Shown: positions 24,505 through 33,613, counted from the first letter of the stretch. The stretch is DNA of 64,000 nt from Bradyrhizobium sp. cir1 (GCF_014198245.1 NZ_JACIHE010000029.1:1-64000); one strand, 5' to 3'. Numbers and translations: made by a program. Notes: a model not told the origin generated them from the sequence alone.

Positions 24505-25124
24505 CTTAACGCACTCGCAACGTCGGCAGGTGGTGGGGCAGACTGCTCGCCGCAGAGATGGGCGTGCAGCGTCTCGATGCACTCCTCGACGATCTTGTCG
24601 TGCGGCACGTCGCGCGAGGCAATGGTGAGGTCGGCCTTGCCATAGATCGGCTCGCGCTCGGTGAGCAGGCGCGTCACGGTTCCCTCGGGGTCGGCGGTCT
24701 GGAGCAGCGGACGGTCGGCGCGGCGGCGGACGCGGCGCATGATGACGTCGTGGTCCGCCCTGAGCCAGATCGAGACCGCCTTGGCGGCGATGCGGGTCCG
24801 CGTCTCCTCGCGCATGAAGGCGCCGCCGCCGGTCGCCAGCACCACCGGGCCGCCCTCAAGCAGGCGCGCGATCACCCTTGCCTCGCCGTCGCGGAAATGC
24901 GCCTCGCCGTGGCGCTCGAAAATCTCCGGTATGGTCATGCCGGCCGCCGCCTCGATCTCGGTGTCGGCATCGATGAAGGGCAGCTTGAGCCGCGCCGCCA
25001 TGCGGCGGCCGATGGTGGATTTACCCACCCCCATCATGCCGACGAGCACGATCGAGCGCGCACCCAGCGCCGACAGGATGTCGGCCTCAGGCGAAGCGGG
25101 AATCGGCAACGCGGCGTCGGACAT
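24501..25124 (-). CDS. aroK: Shikimate kinase
   Basis: A 207-residue P-loop kinase that phosphorylates shikimate with ATP. GMMGVGKST at residues 29-37 is the Walker A loop. DADTEIE is the substrate-binding Asp motif, FRDGEARVIARLL follows, and GGGAFM is the conserved Gly-rich loop. RRRADRPLL is the lid region. It is the first gene of an aroK-aroB-CNNM unit. The spacer to the divergent small membrane-protein gene and xerD (25125-25291) presumably holds both promoters. Confidence 0.98.
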   Translation of the reverse strand: MSDAALPIPASPEADILSALGARSIVLVGMMGVGKSTIGRRMAARLKLPFIDADTEIEAAAGMTIPEIFERHGEAHFRDGEARVIARLLEGGPVVLATGGGAFMREETRTRIAAKAVSIWLRADHDVIMRRVRRRADRPLLQTADPEGTVTRLLTEREPIYGKADLTIASRDVPHDKIVEECIETLHAHLCGEQSAPPPADVASALR

Positions 25125-25291
25125 AAATATCGCTCTGGATCTCGCTCAAACTGCCGCCAAAGGCGGCATCCTCGGCCACCTATACGACCCCGCAGGGGCC
25201 CTCGCCAGAGGACTCTTGCCACGAAACGGCGAACATGTTGGATGATTTCATTGGTTAATTTGCCCGCCTGGACCTCAGGAACCTTTGCACG

Positions 25292-25438
25292 ATGCCCAGC
25301 CTGTTCCGCTTCCTGACGGTCGTCGCCGTGATCGCCGGCATCGTCTATGGCGTGGTGTTCGTGCTGGCGAACTTCGTCAATCCCAAGCCGCGGGAAATGA
25401 CCGTGACGATCCCGCCGGATAAGTTTCTCAAGAAATAG
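25292..25438 (+). CDS. Small single-pass membrane protein (48 aa)
   Basis: The 48-codon frame starts MPSLFRFLTVVAVIAGIVYG. It has one hydrophobic segment (about residues 8-27), then NPKPREMTVTIPPDKFLKK facing the other side. I recall this short protein, nearly invariant, upstream of xerD across Hyphomicrobiales. The strong position-3 GC bias and intact frame support it. Function is unknown. It ends 17 bases before the xerD start, so the two are probably co-transcribed. It is easily missed by length filters. Confidence 0.85.
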   Translation: MPSLFRFLTVVAVIAGIVYGVVFVLANFVNPKPREMTVTIPPDKFLKK

Positions 25439-25455
25439 CAGCTAGGCTCCGGGGC

Positions 25456-26415
25456 ATGCGTGCAAAGCCCTCAGACACAAAACTCACCGGCCTGTTCCTC
25501 GACATGCTCGCGGCGGAACAGGGCGCCGGCCCCAACACGCTCGACGCCTATCGCCGCGACCTCACCGATTTCTCCGAGTTTCTCGGCCGTGTCGGCCATA
25601 CATTCGCGGACGCGGAAACGCAGACGCTGCGCGACTATCTCGCCGATCTCGACACGCGCGGCTTCAAATCCACCAGTGTCGCGCGGCGGCTGTCGGCGAT
25701 GCGGCATCTCTACCGCTTCCTGCTGAACGAGCGCATCAGAACCGAAGATCCCGCGGCGATACTATCAGGCCCGAAGCGCGGCCGCGGCCTGCCAAAGGTG
25801 CTGTCGATCGCGGACGTCGACCGCATGCTCCGCCGCGCCAAGGAAATGAGCGAGGCGAAAGATGCTTCGCCCTCGAAGCGACTGCGGGCGTTGCGGCTCT
25901 ATTGCCTGCTCGAGGTGCTCTATGCCACGGGCCTGCGCGTCTCCGAGCTGGTGGCGCTGCCGCGCTCGGCGGCCAAGCGCGACGCGCGCATGATCGTGGT
26001 GCGCGGCAAGGGCAACAAGGAACGGCTGGTGCCGCTCAACGACGCCTCGCGGCAGGCGATGGCGGATTATCTCAGCGCGACGGAGGCCGCGAAGACGGAG
26101 AAGAAGAAAGACAGCCTCGCCGCCTCGAAATGGCTATTTCCCTCCTTCGGCGAGAGCGGGCATCTGACGCGGCAGCACTTTGCCCGCGATTTGAAGGAGC
26201 TCGCGGTGGCCTCCGGCCTGCAGGCCCGGCTGGTCTCACCCCACGTGCTGCGCCACGCCTTCGCCAGCCATCTGCTGCACAACGGCGCGGACTTGCGCAT
26301 CGTGCAGACGCTGCTGGGGCATACCGACATCTCCACGACCCAGATCTACACCCATGTGGTCGAGGAGCGGTTGAAGAGCCTGGTGCGCGACCTGCACCCA
26401 CTGGCGGAGAAATGA
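25456..26415 (+). CDS. xerD: Site-specific tyrosine recombinase XerD
   Basis: A 319-residue tyrosine recombinase that, with XerC, resolves chromosome dimers at dif. The N-terminal SAM-like core-binding domain covers about residues 1-95 (MLAAEQGAGPNTLDAYRRDL). The catalytic domain follows with TGLRVSEL (Arg), HVLRHAFASHLL (His-x-x-Arg), GHTDIS (His) and the nucleophile in QIYTHV. The length and position downstream of aroK/aroB on the opposite strand fit XerD rather than a phage integrase. No att-like repeats or phage genes accompany it. ATG 25456 is the natural start. Confidence 0.95.
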   Translation: MRAKPSDTKLTGLFLDMLAAEQGAGPNTLDAYRRDLTDFSEFLGRVGHTFADAETQTLRDYLADLDTRGFKSTSVARRLSAMRHLYRFLLNERIRTEDPAAILSGPKRGRGLPKVLSIADVDRMLRRAKEMSEAKDASPSKRLRALRLYCLLEVLYATGLRVSELVALPRSAAKRDARMIVVRGKGNKERLVPLNDASRQAMADYLSATEAAKTEKKKDSLAASKWLFPSFGESGHLTRQHFARDLKELAVASGLQARLVSPHVLRHAFASHLLHNGADLRIVQTLLGHTDISTTQIYTHVVEERLKSLVRDLHPLAEK

Positions 26416-26420
26416 GGTCT

Positions 26421-26507
26421 CGTAGCCCGGATGAGCGCAGCGACATCCGGGATTGCTGCCTGAGGCACGACCTGCCCCGGATATCGCTTCGCTCATCCGG
26501 GCTACGG
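26421..26507. repeat. Palindromic intergenic repeat, family G
   Basis: cgtagcccggatgagcgcag with gacatccggg forms one arm; cccggatatcgcttcgctca with tccgggctac forms the other. It begins six bases after the xerD stop. A fragment of the same arm (gtagcccggatgga) appears at 20628-20641. Confidence 0.85.
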
Positions 26508-26683
26508 GTTAAGGGCGAAACCGCCTTGACTTCGGCCACATCTCCGCAGAAAGAGCCGGGGCCTTTCGACTGATTTGGCTTCCTGCCACCAGCGCACAAG
26601 CCAACTCGTTGAAGAAGCTACACTTCTTTCCGCGACCCCAACCTCGCTTCGCTTCTAGAGCCCCGTCCCCCTATATTGAGTTG

Positions 26684-27652
26684 ATGCAAGACCAGATGCG
26701 CAGCTATCTCGACTTCGAAAAGCCCGTCGCCGAGCTCGACTCCAAGGTCGACGAATTGCGCGCGCTCGCCGCCACCGGCACCGGCACCGACATCAGCGAC
26801 GAGGTCGGACGGATCGAGGACAAGGCGGCGCAGGCGCTGGCCGACCTCTATACGAACCTGACGCCGTGGCAGAAGACGCTGGTCGCGCGGCATCCGCAGC
26901 GGCCGCATTTCAACGATTTCATCAAGGGCCTGATCACCGAATTCACCCCGCTCGCCGGCGACCGCAAGTTCGGCGAGGACGAGGCGCTGGTCGCCGGCTT
27001 CGGCCGCTTCCGCGGCGAGCCGATCTGCGTGATGGGCCAGGAAAAGGGCGATTCCACCGAGAGCCGCATCCGGCACAATTTCGGCATGGCGCGGCCCGAG
27101 GGCTATCGCAAATGCGTGCGGCTGATGGAGATGGCCGAGCGGTTCGGCCTGCCGGTGCTGTCGCTCGCCGATTCTGCCGGCGCCTATCCCGGCATCGGCG
27201 CCGAGGAGCGCGGCCAGGCCGAGGCGATCGCGCGCTCGACCGATGCGTGCCTCGCGCTAACCGTGCCGAACGTCGCCATCATCACCGGCGAGGGCATGTC
27301 GGGCGGCGCCATCGCCATCACCACCGCCAACAAGGTCTTGATGCTGGAGCATGCGATCTACAGCGTGATCTCGCCGGAAGCGGCCTCCTCCATCCTCTGG
27401 CGCGACGGCACCAAGGCGCAGGAAGCCGCCAACAACATGAAGATCACCGCCCAGGACATGCTCCGCTTCGGGGTGATCGATCAGATCCTGAAGGAGCCGG
27501 TCGGCGGCGCCCACCGCGACCCCGCCGCCATGATCGCCACCACCGGCGATGCCATCGCCAAGGCCTTCGACGAGCTCCGGGGCCTGGACGCGGATGCGAT
27601 CCGCAAGCAGCGGCGGCAGAAATTCCTCGATATCGGCCGGAAACTGGGCTGA
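26684..27652 (+). CDS. accA: Acetyl-CoA carboxylase carboxyltransferase subunit alpha
   Basis: This 322-residue subunit, with AccD, transfers the carboxyl group from carboxybiotin to acetyl-CoA in the first step of fatty-acid synthesis. It starts MQDQMRSYLDFEKPVAELDS, matching the family N-terminus. Conserved stretches include WQKTLVARHPQRPHF, FGMARPEGYRKCVRLMEMAE, DSAGAYPGIGAEERGQAEAI and GEGMSGGAIAI. The longer frame from 26609 runs through upstream non-coding sequence. It is transcribed singly after the xerD repeat. Confidence 0.97.
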   Translation: MQDQMRSYLDFEKPVAELDSKVDELRALAATGTGTDISDEVGRIEDKAAQALADLYTNLTPWQKTLVARHPQRPHFNDFIKGLITEFTPLAGDRKFGEDEALVAGFGRFRGEPICVMGQEKGDSTESRIRHNFGMARPEGYRKCVRLMEMAERFGLPVLSLADSAGAYPGIGAEERGQAEAIARSTDACLALTVPNVAIITGEGMSGGAIAITTANKVLMLEHAIYSVISPEAASSILWRDGTKAQEAANNMKITAQDMLRFGVIDQILKEPVGGAHRDPAAMIATTGDAIAKAFDELRGLDADAIRKQRRQKFLDIGRKLG

Positions 27653-27669
27653 TTCGCCATTTTGGGACG

Positions 27670-27789
27670 TCATTCCGGGGCGCCCGAAGGGCGAACTATG
27701 GTGCGCAATTGCGCACCTGAGAATCTCGAGATTCTCAGGGGCGCAATTGCGCCCCGTAGTTCGGTGCTTCGCACCGCCCCGGAATGACG
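27670..27789. repeat. Palindromic intergenic repeat, family C (copy 1)
   Basis: cattccggggcgcccgaagg and the ccccggaatg end are inverted, with inner gcgcaattgcgc pairs and a central gagaatctcgagattctc palindrome. Related copies are at 44400-44501, 59779-59815 and 60735-60781. It lies 17 bases after the accA stop. Confidence 0.88.
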
Positions 27790-28126
27790 GGTCCCAAGCC
27801 CCGGTAACCCCGCGTTAACCCTTTTTTTGCCCAAATCGGCGATCTGAGTCCTGATTGGGCCGGAAGGCCCAAGGAAAGTCTAAGTAAGGCCCAAAGTCGC
27901 GTCCATTTAGTCTCTGTTGACCATGCCACTGGGCCAACGCCCTCGTGATCCCCGCTCGGGTTGCGACCAGATGACCCAGAGGTTAGAATTTTAATCAATG
28001 GCTTCAGGGCATAAGCGCTGGAGCGTGGTCTGAACGAGCCCGTCACGGCGGGTCGGTTTTCCGGTCGGATCACGCGCCAAAAGATTGGGGTTCGCGCTCC
28101 TTGCCCGGCACGGTGTGGGGTCCATC
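27790..28126. other. Leader/promoter spacer before the L,D-transpeptidase gene
   Basis: About 340 bases without a gene. A T-run (cctttttttgcccaaa) is near 27820, and ttgggccggaaggcccaagg near 27860 holds a gggcc/ggccc hairpin. The next gene uses a rare start codon, so the leader could matter for its expression. No known riboswitch is recognised. Confidence 0.35.
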
Positions 28127-29695
28127 TTGATTTCTCGTTCGCTTGCTCGCGCGCTCTTGGCTTCGGTTGCGCTGATGACGGCCGGTGTCCTGCTGGCCGG
28201 CTGCGATACCGACCAGGTCTCGCTCGCGACCAACGCCAAGGCCAATCAGCCGGTGCCGCCGAAGCTGCTCGCGGCGATGGTCGAGAAGGACATGGATCTG
28301 CAATCGCCGATCCTGGTCCGCCTGTTCAAGCAGGAGGCCGAGCTCGAGGTCTGGAAGCAGACCCGCAACGGCCAGTTCGCGCTGCTCAAGACCTATCCGA
28401 TCTGCCGCTGGTCGGGTGACCTCGGCCCCAAGGTGCGCGAAGGCGACCGCCAGGCGCCGGAAGGATTCTACTCGATCAATCCGAGCCAGATGAATCCGCA
28501 ATCCGCCTATTACCTCTCCTTCAATACGGGCTACCCGAACGCATTCGACAAGGCTTTGGGCCGCAGCGGCTCGCAGCTGATGGTGCATGGCGATTGTTCG
28601 TCCCGCGGCTGCTACGCGATGACCGACGAGCAGATCGCCGAGATCTATTCGCTCGGCCGCGAATCCTTCTTCGGCGGCCAGAAGGCGTTCCAGCTGCAGG
28701 CCTATCCGTTCAAGATGACGCCGGTGAACATGGCCAAGCACCGGAACAATCCGAACATGGCCTTCTGGAAGATGATCAAGGAAGGCTATGATCATTTCGA
28801 GGTGACGCGGCAGGAGCCGAAGGTCGATTTCTGCGAGAAGAAGTACGTATTCGACGCAACGAAGCCGGCCGACGCCAAGCGCGATCCGGTGTTCGACGCC
28901 TCGGCAAAATGCCCGGCCTATGTGATCCCCGAGGACGTCGCCAGCGCCGTGCGCGAGAAGCAGGCGAAGGACGAGGCCGAATACGCAAGGCTGGTCGCCA
29001 AGGGTACGCCGGTGGCGCGCATGAACACCGGCATCGACGGCGGCATGAACAAGATCTTCGCCGCGAAGATTCCGGAAGGCTCGACCGGTCTGTCGGAAGG
29101 CGCCGAAGGCACCACGCTGCAGATGCTGGCGATGGCGAAGGCGCCGGGCACGATCCCCGGCCACGTCAATCCGCCCAAGCCGAATCTCGACGCGGTCGCG
29201 GCCGCGCCGGCGCCGCAGGAAGAGCCGGTCACGGCCAGCAGCGCGCCCGCCGCCAACACCCGCGTCGCCGCGGCTGCTCCAGCTGAGAAATCCGGCGGCT
29301 TCTTCTCCAATCTCGGCCGCAAGATGGGCCTCGGGACCGCCGACACCACGGCGACGACCACGCCTCCGCCGCCGCAGGCCACCGCGTCCGTTGCACCGGC
29401 CGCTACCTCCACGACGCCGCCGACCGCTGCATCGCGGCTGAAGGCCGCTGTGACCCGGTTCGTACCCGGCCGCGACACGTCAAAGGACGCCGCGAAGGAT
29501 GCGCCGAAGCCGGCGGTGGCTGTCGCCAAGCCGGCAGAGCCACAGAAGCCGCAGCCCGACACGCGCCTCGCCCAGACCCGCCCGGCGATGAAGCCGTCGG
29601 CGTCGGACGGCGCAAGCGACAGCACCCAGCTGGCCGGCGCCGCGCCGGTGGTGCAGTCGAACTCGTTCGACAGCCGCTTTGGGGCGATGAAGTAA
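28127..29695 (+). CDS. L,D-transpeptidase family lipoprotein
   Basis: A 522-residue protein of the YkuD/ErfK family, which cross-links or modifies peptidoglycan through 3-3 or lipoprotein bonds. The N-terminus has a signal ending in a lipobox (LLAGC), so it is probably a lipoprotein. The catalytic segment MVHGDCSSRGCYAMTDEQ carries the His and nucleophilic Cys. After about residue 335 the protein is a long Ala/Pro/Thr/Lys-rich, probably disordered tail. TTG at 28127 gives a normal signal length; another TTG at 28085 would add 14 residues. Both candidate starts are rare codons. Confidence 0.88.
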   Translation: MISRSLARALLASVALMTAGVLLAGCDTDQVSLATNAKANQPVPPKLLAAMVEKDMDLQSPILVRLFKQEAELEVWKQTRNGQFALLKTYPICRWSGDLGPKVREGDRQAPEGFYSINPSQMNPQSAYYLSFNTGYPNAFDKALGRSGSQLMVHGDCSSRGCYAMTDEQIAEIYSLGRESFFGGQKAFQLQAYPFKMTPVNMAKHRNNPNMAFWKMIKEGYDHFEVTRQEPKVDFCEKKYVFDATKPADAKRDPVFDASAKCPAYVIPEDVASAVREKQAKDEAEYARLVAKGTPVARMNTGIDGGMNKIFAAKIPEGSTGLSEGAEGTTLQMLAMAKAPGTIPGHVNPPKPNLDAVAAAPAPQEEPVTASSAPAANTRVAAAAPAEKSGGFFSNLGRKMGLGTADTTATTTPPPPQATASVAPAATSTTPPTAASRLKAAVTRFVPGRDTSKDAAKDAPKPAVAVAKPAEPQKPQPDTRLAQTRPAMKPSASDGASDSTQLAGAAPVVQSNSFDSRFGAMK

Positions 29696-29728
29696 GCGGG
29701 CGATCGACTTTCGCGCTGCACACTCAGC

Positions 29729-29831
29729 TGTCATCGCCCGCGAAGGCGGGCGATCCAGTATTCCAGAGACGTTTATGCTTGAACCGAGAGGCCGCGGCGT
29801 ACTGGATGCCCCGCCTGCGCGGGGCATGACA
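29729..29831. repeat. Palindromic intergenic repeat, family R (copy 3)
   Basis: tgtcatcgcccgcgaaggcg with ggcgatccagtattccaga, and gcgtactggatgccccgcct with gcgcggggcatgaca, form the ends. The interior (gtattccagagac, cttgaaccgaga) matches the copy at 38281-38402 more than the other two. It lies 40 bases past the ends of the transpeptidase and amide-transporter genes, which converge here. Confidence 0.9.
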
Positions 29832-29872
29832 GTTGAGAGGGGAGCGAGAGTAGCGCGCTTCACCCGCGCACC

Positions 29873-30568
29873 CTACGGCGCCAGATACCGCATCAGTTCC
29901 GGATTGCCCCGCACCTCACCCGCCGCACCCTGCAGCGCGACCCGGCCGCGGTCCAGGACGTAGGCGTAGTCGGCCACACGTAGCGCCAGGTCGAGGTGCT
30001 GCTCGACGATGATCACCGCGATCTCTTTCGCGAGCTCGATCAGGCGCTCGGTGATCTCCTCGATCACGCCGATCCAGACGCCTTCGGTCGGCTCGTCCAG
30101 TAACAACAGCTTTGGATCTCCCAGCATGGCGCGGCCGATGGCGAGCATCTTGCGCTCGCCGCCGGAGAGGGTGCCGGCGGGCTGGTCGAGGCGCTGGCCG
30201 AGCTTGGGGAAGATGGTCAGCACGCGGTCGACAGCGGCAGCATCCTTGTTCGCGAGCGAGCCGACCGCGAGATTGTCGCGCACCGACAGGCGCGCGAACA
30301 CCGAATGCTCCTGCGGCACATAGCCGATGCCGGCGCGGACGCGCTCCTGGGTGGCGCGGCGGCTGATGTCGCGGCCGTCGAAGGCGACCTCGCCCTTCCA
30401 CGCCGGCAACTCGCCGACGATGGTCTTCATCAGCGTGGTCTTGCCGGCGCCGTTGCGCCCGAGCACGGCGACGCCGCCGCGCCAGGGAATGCCGATTGTG
30501 ACGTCGAACAGGACCTGGCTGCGGCCATAGCCGGCGTCGAGATGCTTGATGTCCAAAAATTCAGGCAC
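29873..30568 (-). CDS. ABC transporter ATPase, branched-chain/urea/amide type (LivF/UrtE-like)
   Basis: A 231-residue ATPase, the last gene of the amide-uptake cluster. Walker A is GRNGAGKTT at about residues 38-46, the signature LSGGERKM, and Walker B LLLLDEPTEG followed by VWIGVIEEI. The C-terminal ELMRYLAP is typical of LivF/UrtE. It would pair with the LivG-like ATPase to power import. The start is GTG at 30568, overlapping the upstream gene by eight bases. Distinguishing urea, amide and amino-acid specificity is not possible from the ATPase alone. Confidence 0.93.
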   Translation of the reverse strand: MPEFLDIKHLDAGYGRSQVLFDVTIGIPWRGGVAVLGRNGAGKTTLMKTIVGELPAWKGEVAFDGRDISRRATQERVRAGIGYVPQEHSVFARLSVRDNLAVGSLANKDAAAVDRVLTIFPKLGQRLDQPAGTLSGGERKMLAIGRAMLGDPKLLLLDEPTEGVWIGVIEEITERLIELAKEIAVIIVEQHLDLALRVADYAYVLDRGRVALQGAAGEVRGNPELMRYLAP

Positions 30569-31292
30569 GGCGCAGATAGATCTCCTGGACGGATTTGTTG
30601 GCCTGGATCTCCGACACCGTACCCGACGCCAGCACCTTGCCCTGGTCGAGCACGGTGAGGCGGTCGCAGATGTCGCGGATGAAATCGAGATCGTGCTCGA
30701 CGATGACGAGCGAGCAATGTTTCTTGATCGGCTGCAGCAACTCGCCGGTGACGCGGCGCTCCTCCAGGCTCATGCCGCCGGTCGGCTCGTCGAGCAGCAG
30801 GAGTTTTGGCTTGCCCGCGAGCGCCATCGCGATCTCCAGCCATTGCTGCTGGCCATGCGAGAGCGCGGCGGCCGCATCGAAGGCGCGATCGGCGAGACGG
30901 AACTGCGTCAGCATGGTCATGACCTGGTCGTGCAGCGCACCGCGTGTGCGCGAGAACACCAGATCGAACAGCGAGGACTGCGCCTGCAGCGCCAGCAGGA
31001 TGTTGTCGTAGAGCGTCAGCGTCGGCAGCACACTGGTGATCTGGAATTTCAGGCTCATGCCGGCCCGCGCCCGCTCGGTCGGCGTGAACGCGGTGATGTC
31101 GGTGTTGACGAACGACACCTTGCCTTGCGTCGGCACCTCAGCGCCGGCGATGCACTTCATCAGCGTGCTCTTGCCGGAGCCGTTCGGGCCGATCAGGCCG
31201 TGAAACTCGTTCTCGCCGACGGTGAGCGCGGCGCCGTCGAGCGCGGTGAGCTTGCCGAAGACCTTCTTGATGCCGGCGGCTTCAAGGAGCAT
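30561..31292 (-). CDS. ABC transporter ATPase, branched-chain/urea/amide type (LivG/UrtD-like)
   Basis: A 243-residue ATPase with Walker A GPNGSGKST at about residues 35-43 and Walker B LLLLDEPTGG followed by MSLEER. The ABC signature is weakened: ALSHGQQQWLEIAMAL has LSHGQ in place of LSGGQ, a variant I recall in this subfamily. It overlaps the permease gene by 11 bases and the following ATPase by eight, so the genes are tightly coupled. It would form a heterodimeric motor with its neighbour. Confidence 0.93.
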   Translation of the reverse strand: MLLEAAGIKKVFGKLTALDGAALTVGENEFHGLIGPNGSGKSTLMKCIAGAEVPTQGKVSFVNTDITAFTPTERARAGMSLKFQITSVLPTLTLYDNILLALQAQSSLFDLVFSRTRGALHDQVMTMLTQFRLADRAFDAAAALSHGQQQWLEIAMALAGKPKLLLLDEPTGGMSLEERRVTGELLQPIKKHCSLVIVEHDLDFIRDICDRLTVLDQGKVLASGTVSEIQANKSVQEIYLRRA

Positions 31293-32385
31293 TGCGCTTC
31301 TCCTTGAAGTTTTCCTTGACCTTGGCGCCGAAGCTGCCGACGCGTTCGCGCTCGCCGAGCACGAAGCTGATCAGGCCGAGCGGCCGGAACAGGATCACGA
31401 GCAGCAGCAGCAAGCCCAGGATGATCGGCCAGATATCGCGGTAATTGTCGGAGAGCCAGAAGCTGACGCCCTCGACGATCACGGTGCCGATGACGGCCCC
31501 GATCAGCGTGCCGGAGCCGCCGAACAGGACGTAGAGCACGACCTGGGTCGAGACCACGACACCGACCATGTTGGGCCAGACAAAACCTTCGTGGAACGCG
31601 TAGAGGCTGCCGGCAAGGCCGGCGATGGCGCCGCCGATGGCGAAGATGATGGCTTTCAGATGCTGCGCCTTGTAGCCGAAGAAGGCGATGCGCTGCTCGT
31701 TCTCGCGCAGGCCCGCGAGCGCGAGGCCGAATTGCGAGCGCACCAGGAAGCGGCAGAGCAGGTAGACGACGACGAGGATGCCGAGCACGAGATAATAGAA
31801 GGTCGGCCCTTCCGAGAACTCGTAGCCTCCAAGCGACATCGGCGCGATCGAGGGAATGCCGTTCTGGCCGCCGAGATAGTACCAGCCGCGCGCGAGACGA
31901 TCGGCGGCGTAGGAGCCGGTGAGCGTGCCGAGCGAGACGAAGATCACGCTGGAGGGATGCCGGCCCAGCAGCAGGAAGCCGCCGAGCAGGAGCGCGAAGG
32001 TGAGGCCGATCAGCGTGCCCGCGGGCAGCACCACGAAGATGTTGGTGATGTCGAGGTCACGCGCGAGCAGCGCCACGCCATAACCGGCCGAGCCGAAGAA
32101 CAAGGCCTGGCCGAAGCTCATGATGCCGGCATAGCCCCAGACCAGGTCGAACGACAGCGCGAACAGCGCGAGGATGATCACGCGCGTCGCGAACACCGTG
32201 AGATAGTCCTGCAGCACCAGCGGCGCGAGCAGCGCCGCGACCAGCACGACGCCCTCGACGATCGGCAGAACTTTTCGCCCCGCGACGACTTTTGCCGCCG
32301 TTCGGCTGCTACCCGTGGCAACGTGAGTCTCCCCGCCGATCTCGGCGGGGACCGCCTGCTTCACTGCGCCCATCGCTTTCGGCAT
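31282..32385 (-). CDS. ABC transporter permease (LivM/UrtC-like)
   Basis: A 367-residue integral membrane permease with about eight to ten hydrophobic segments. The conserved FDLVWGYAGIMSFGQALFFG at about residues 80-100 is the LivM hallmark. A long N-terminal extension before the first helix is cytoplasmic. The C-terminus is basic (FGAKVKENFKEKR). It pairs with the LivH-like permease to form the import channel. The gene starts six bases after the binding-protein stop. Confidence 0.93.
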   Translation of the reverse strand: MPKAMGAVKQAVPAEIGGETHVATGSSRTAAKVVAGRKVLPIVEGVVLVAALLAPLVLQDYLTVFATRVIILALFALSFDLVWGYAGIMSFGQALFFGSAGYGVALLARDLDITNIFVVLPAGTLIGLTFALLLGGFLLLGRHPSSVIFVSLGTLTGSYAADRLARGWYYLGGQNGIPSIAPMSLGGYEFSEGPTFYYLVLGILVVVYLLCRFLVRSQFGLALAGLRENEQRIAFFGYKAQHLKAIIFAIGGAIAGLAGSLYAFHEGFVWPNMVGVVVSTQVVLYVLFGGSGTLIGAVIGTVIVEGVSFWLSDNYRDIWPIILGLLLLLVILFRPLGLISFVLGERERVGSFGAKVKENFKEKRNAP

Positions 32386-32391
32386 TCTGCC

Positions 32392-33609
32392 TCAGCATTC
32401 CTTGGGATCGACGAGGCCGTTGCTGCGCGCGACGATCTCGTAGTTCCCACCCTTGGCGACCGCGGTGTACATCTTCATCTTGCAGTGCCGCTTGCCGGGC
32501 ACCATTTCGGCCGGCCCGCCCGGGCCTTCGGCGATCTTGGCGTGGTCGAGCGCGGCGGCGACCGATTCGCGGTCGATCTTGCCGGCTTCCTTGACGGCGG
32601 CCTCCCACAGCTTCAGGCCGCGATAGGTGCCGGTGGCGGCGCTGCCGGCGGCGAACAGGAAGTTGCCCGGGAAATCCTTCTCATAGGCCGCCTGGATTTT
32701 TGCGTCGAACGGGTTCTCCTTGGTCAGCACCTTGAAGTAGTCGAGACAGCTCGCAAGGCCCTCGATCTCGCTCGCCTGGTTGATGTTGAGCGTGTTCTCG
32801 TCATAGTAGACGCAGGCCAGACGCCCGCCGTTCTTGAGGAAGCCGGCTTCATAAAGCTGCTTGAAGAACGGACCAACGCCCGGCGGAATGACGGTGTTGA
32901 AGACGACATCGACCTTGTTGGAGATGATGCGGTTGACGGTCGAGGAGAAGTCGACCTGGTCGAGCGGGTAGTATTCCTCGAACACGACCTCGCCGCCGCT
33001 CGCTTCGATCACCTTGCGGGCATAGACGTTGAGCGTGTGCGGCCAGACATAGTTGGCGCTCGGCAGCGCGAACTTCTTGCCGCCGTTCTTGATCAGCCAG
33101 GGAATGAACTCGTCGCACTGTTGCGCAGGCGTCGGGCCAGTGCAGAACAGATAGGGCGTGCACTCCTTGCCCTCGTAGAGCTGCGGATAGATGTAAAGCG
33201 TCTTGCCGCGCGCGACGATCGGATCCTTGATCGCGTTGCGCATCGAGGAGGTGATGCCGCCCAGCACCATGTCGACCTTGTCGCGCTGGATAAGTTTTCG
33301 CACATTGCCCACCGCGACGGATTCGTTCGAAGCGGTGTCCTCGATGTAGAGCTCGAGCGGACGGCCGAGCAGGCCGCCGGAATTGTTGATCTCCTTGATC
33401 ACCATCTTGGCGACATTGGCGTCGGCATTGCCGGCGTAGGCGATCGGGCCGGTGAGATCGGTGGCAATGCCGACCTTGATCGGGCCTTCCGCCGCGTTGG
33501 CCCACTCGGCCGGGATCACCCAGCTGCCGACGCCGGTCGCGACGGCGCCGGTGGCAAAGGCGAAATTGGAAAGGAAGCGGCGGCGTGAAAGCTGAGGACG
33601 ATCGAACAT
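32392..33609 (-). CDS. ABC transporter substrate-binding protein, urea/amide type, Tat-exported
   Basis: A 405-residue periplasmic binding protein. The N-terminus has a twin-arginine signal (LSRRRFLSNFAFATGAVATG) ending near NAAEG. The mature part is of the Leu/Ile/Val-receptor type with VGIATDLTGPIAYAGN and, later, SANYVWPHTLNVYARKVIEA, a motif shared with UrtA and FmdD amide/urea receptors. It captures the substrate for the LivH/LivM/LivG/LivF-like complex encoded around it. It lies between the two permease genes with spacers of four and six bases. Confidence 0.93.
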   Translation of the reverse strand: MFDRPQLSRRRFLSNFAFATGAVATGVGSWVIPAEWANAAEGPIKVGIATDLTGPIAYAGNADANVAKMVIKEINNSGGLLGRPLELYIEDTASNESVAVGNVRKLIQRDKVDMVLGGITSSMRNAIKDPIVARGKTLYIYPQLYEGKECTPYLFCTGPTPAQQCDEFIPWLIKNGGKKFALPSANYVWPHTLNVYARKVIEASGGEVVFEEYYPLDQVDFSSTVNRIISNKVDVVFNTVIPPGVGPFFKQLYEAGFLKNGGRLACVYYDENTLNINQASEIEGLASCLDYFKVLTKENPFDAKIQAAYEKDFPGNFLFAAGSAATGTYRGLKLWEAAVKEAGKIDRESVAAALDHAKIAEGPGGPAEMVPGKRHCKMKMYTAVAKGGNYEIVARSNGLVDPKEC

Positions 33610-33613
33610 GTGA

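Noticed and set aside
25456..26415. Phage or island integrase
   Set aside because: The protein has XerD length and motifs and sits in the conserved aroK-aroB-xerD-accA neighbourhood, with no att repeats or tRNA gene.
31222..33588. Plus-strand open frame of about 790 codons over the ABC transporter genes
   Set aside because: It is antisense to the permease and binding-protein genes; the translation is His/Glu/Arg-rich and resembles no protein family.
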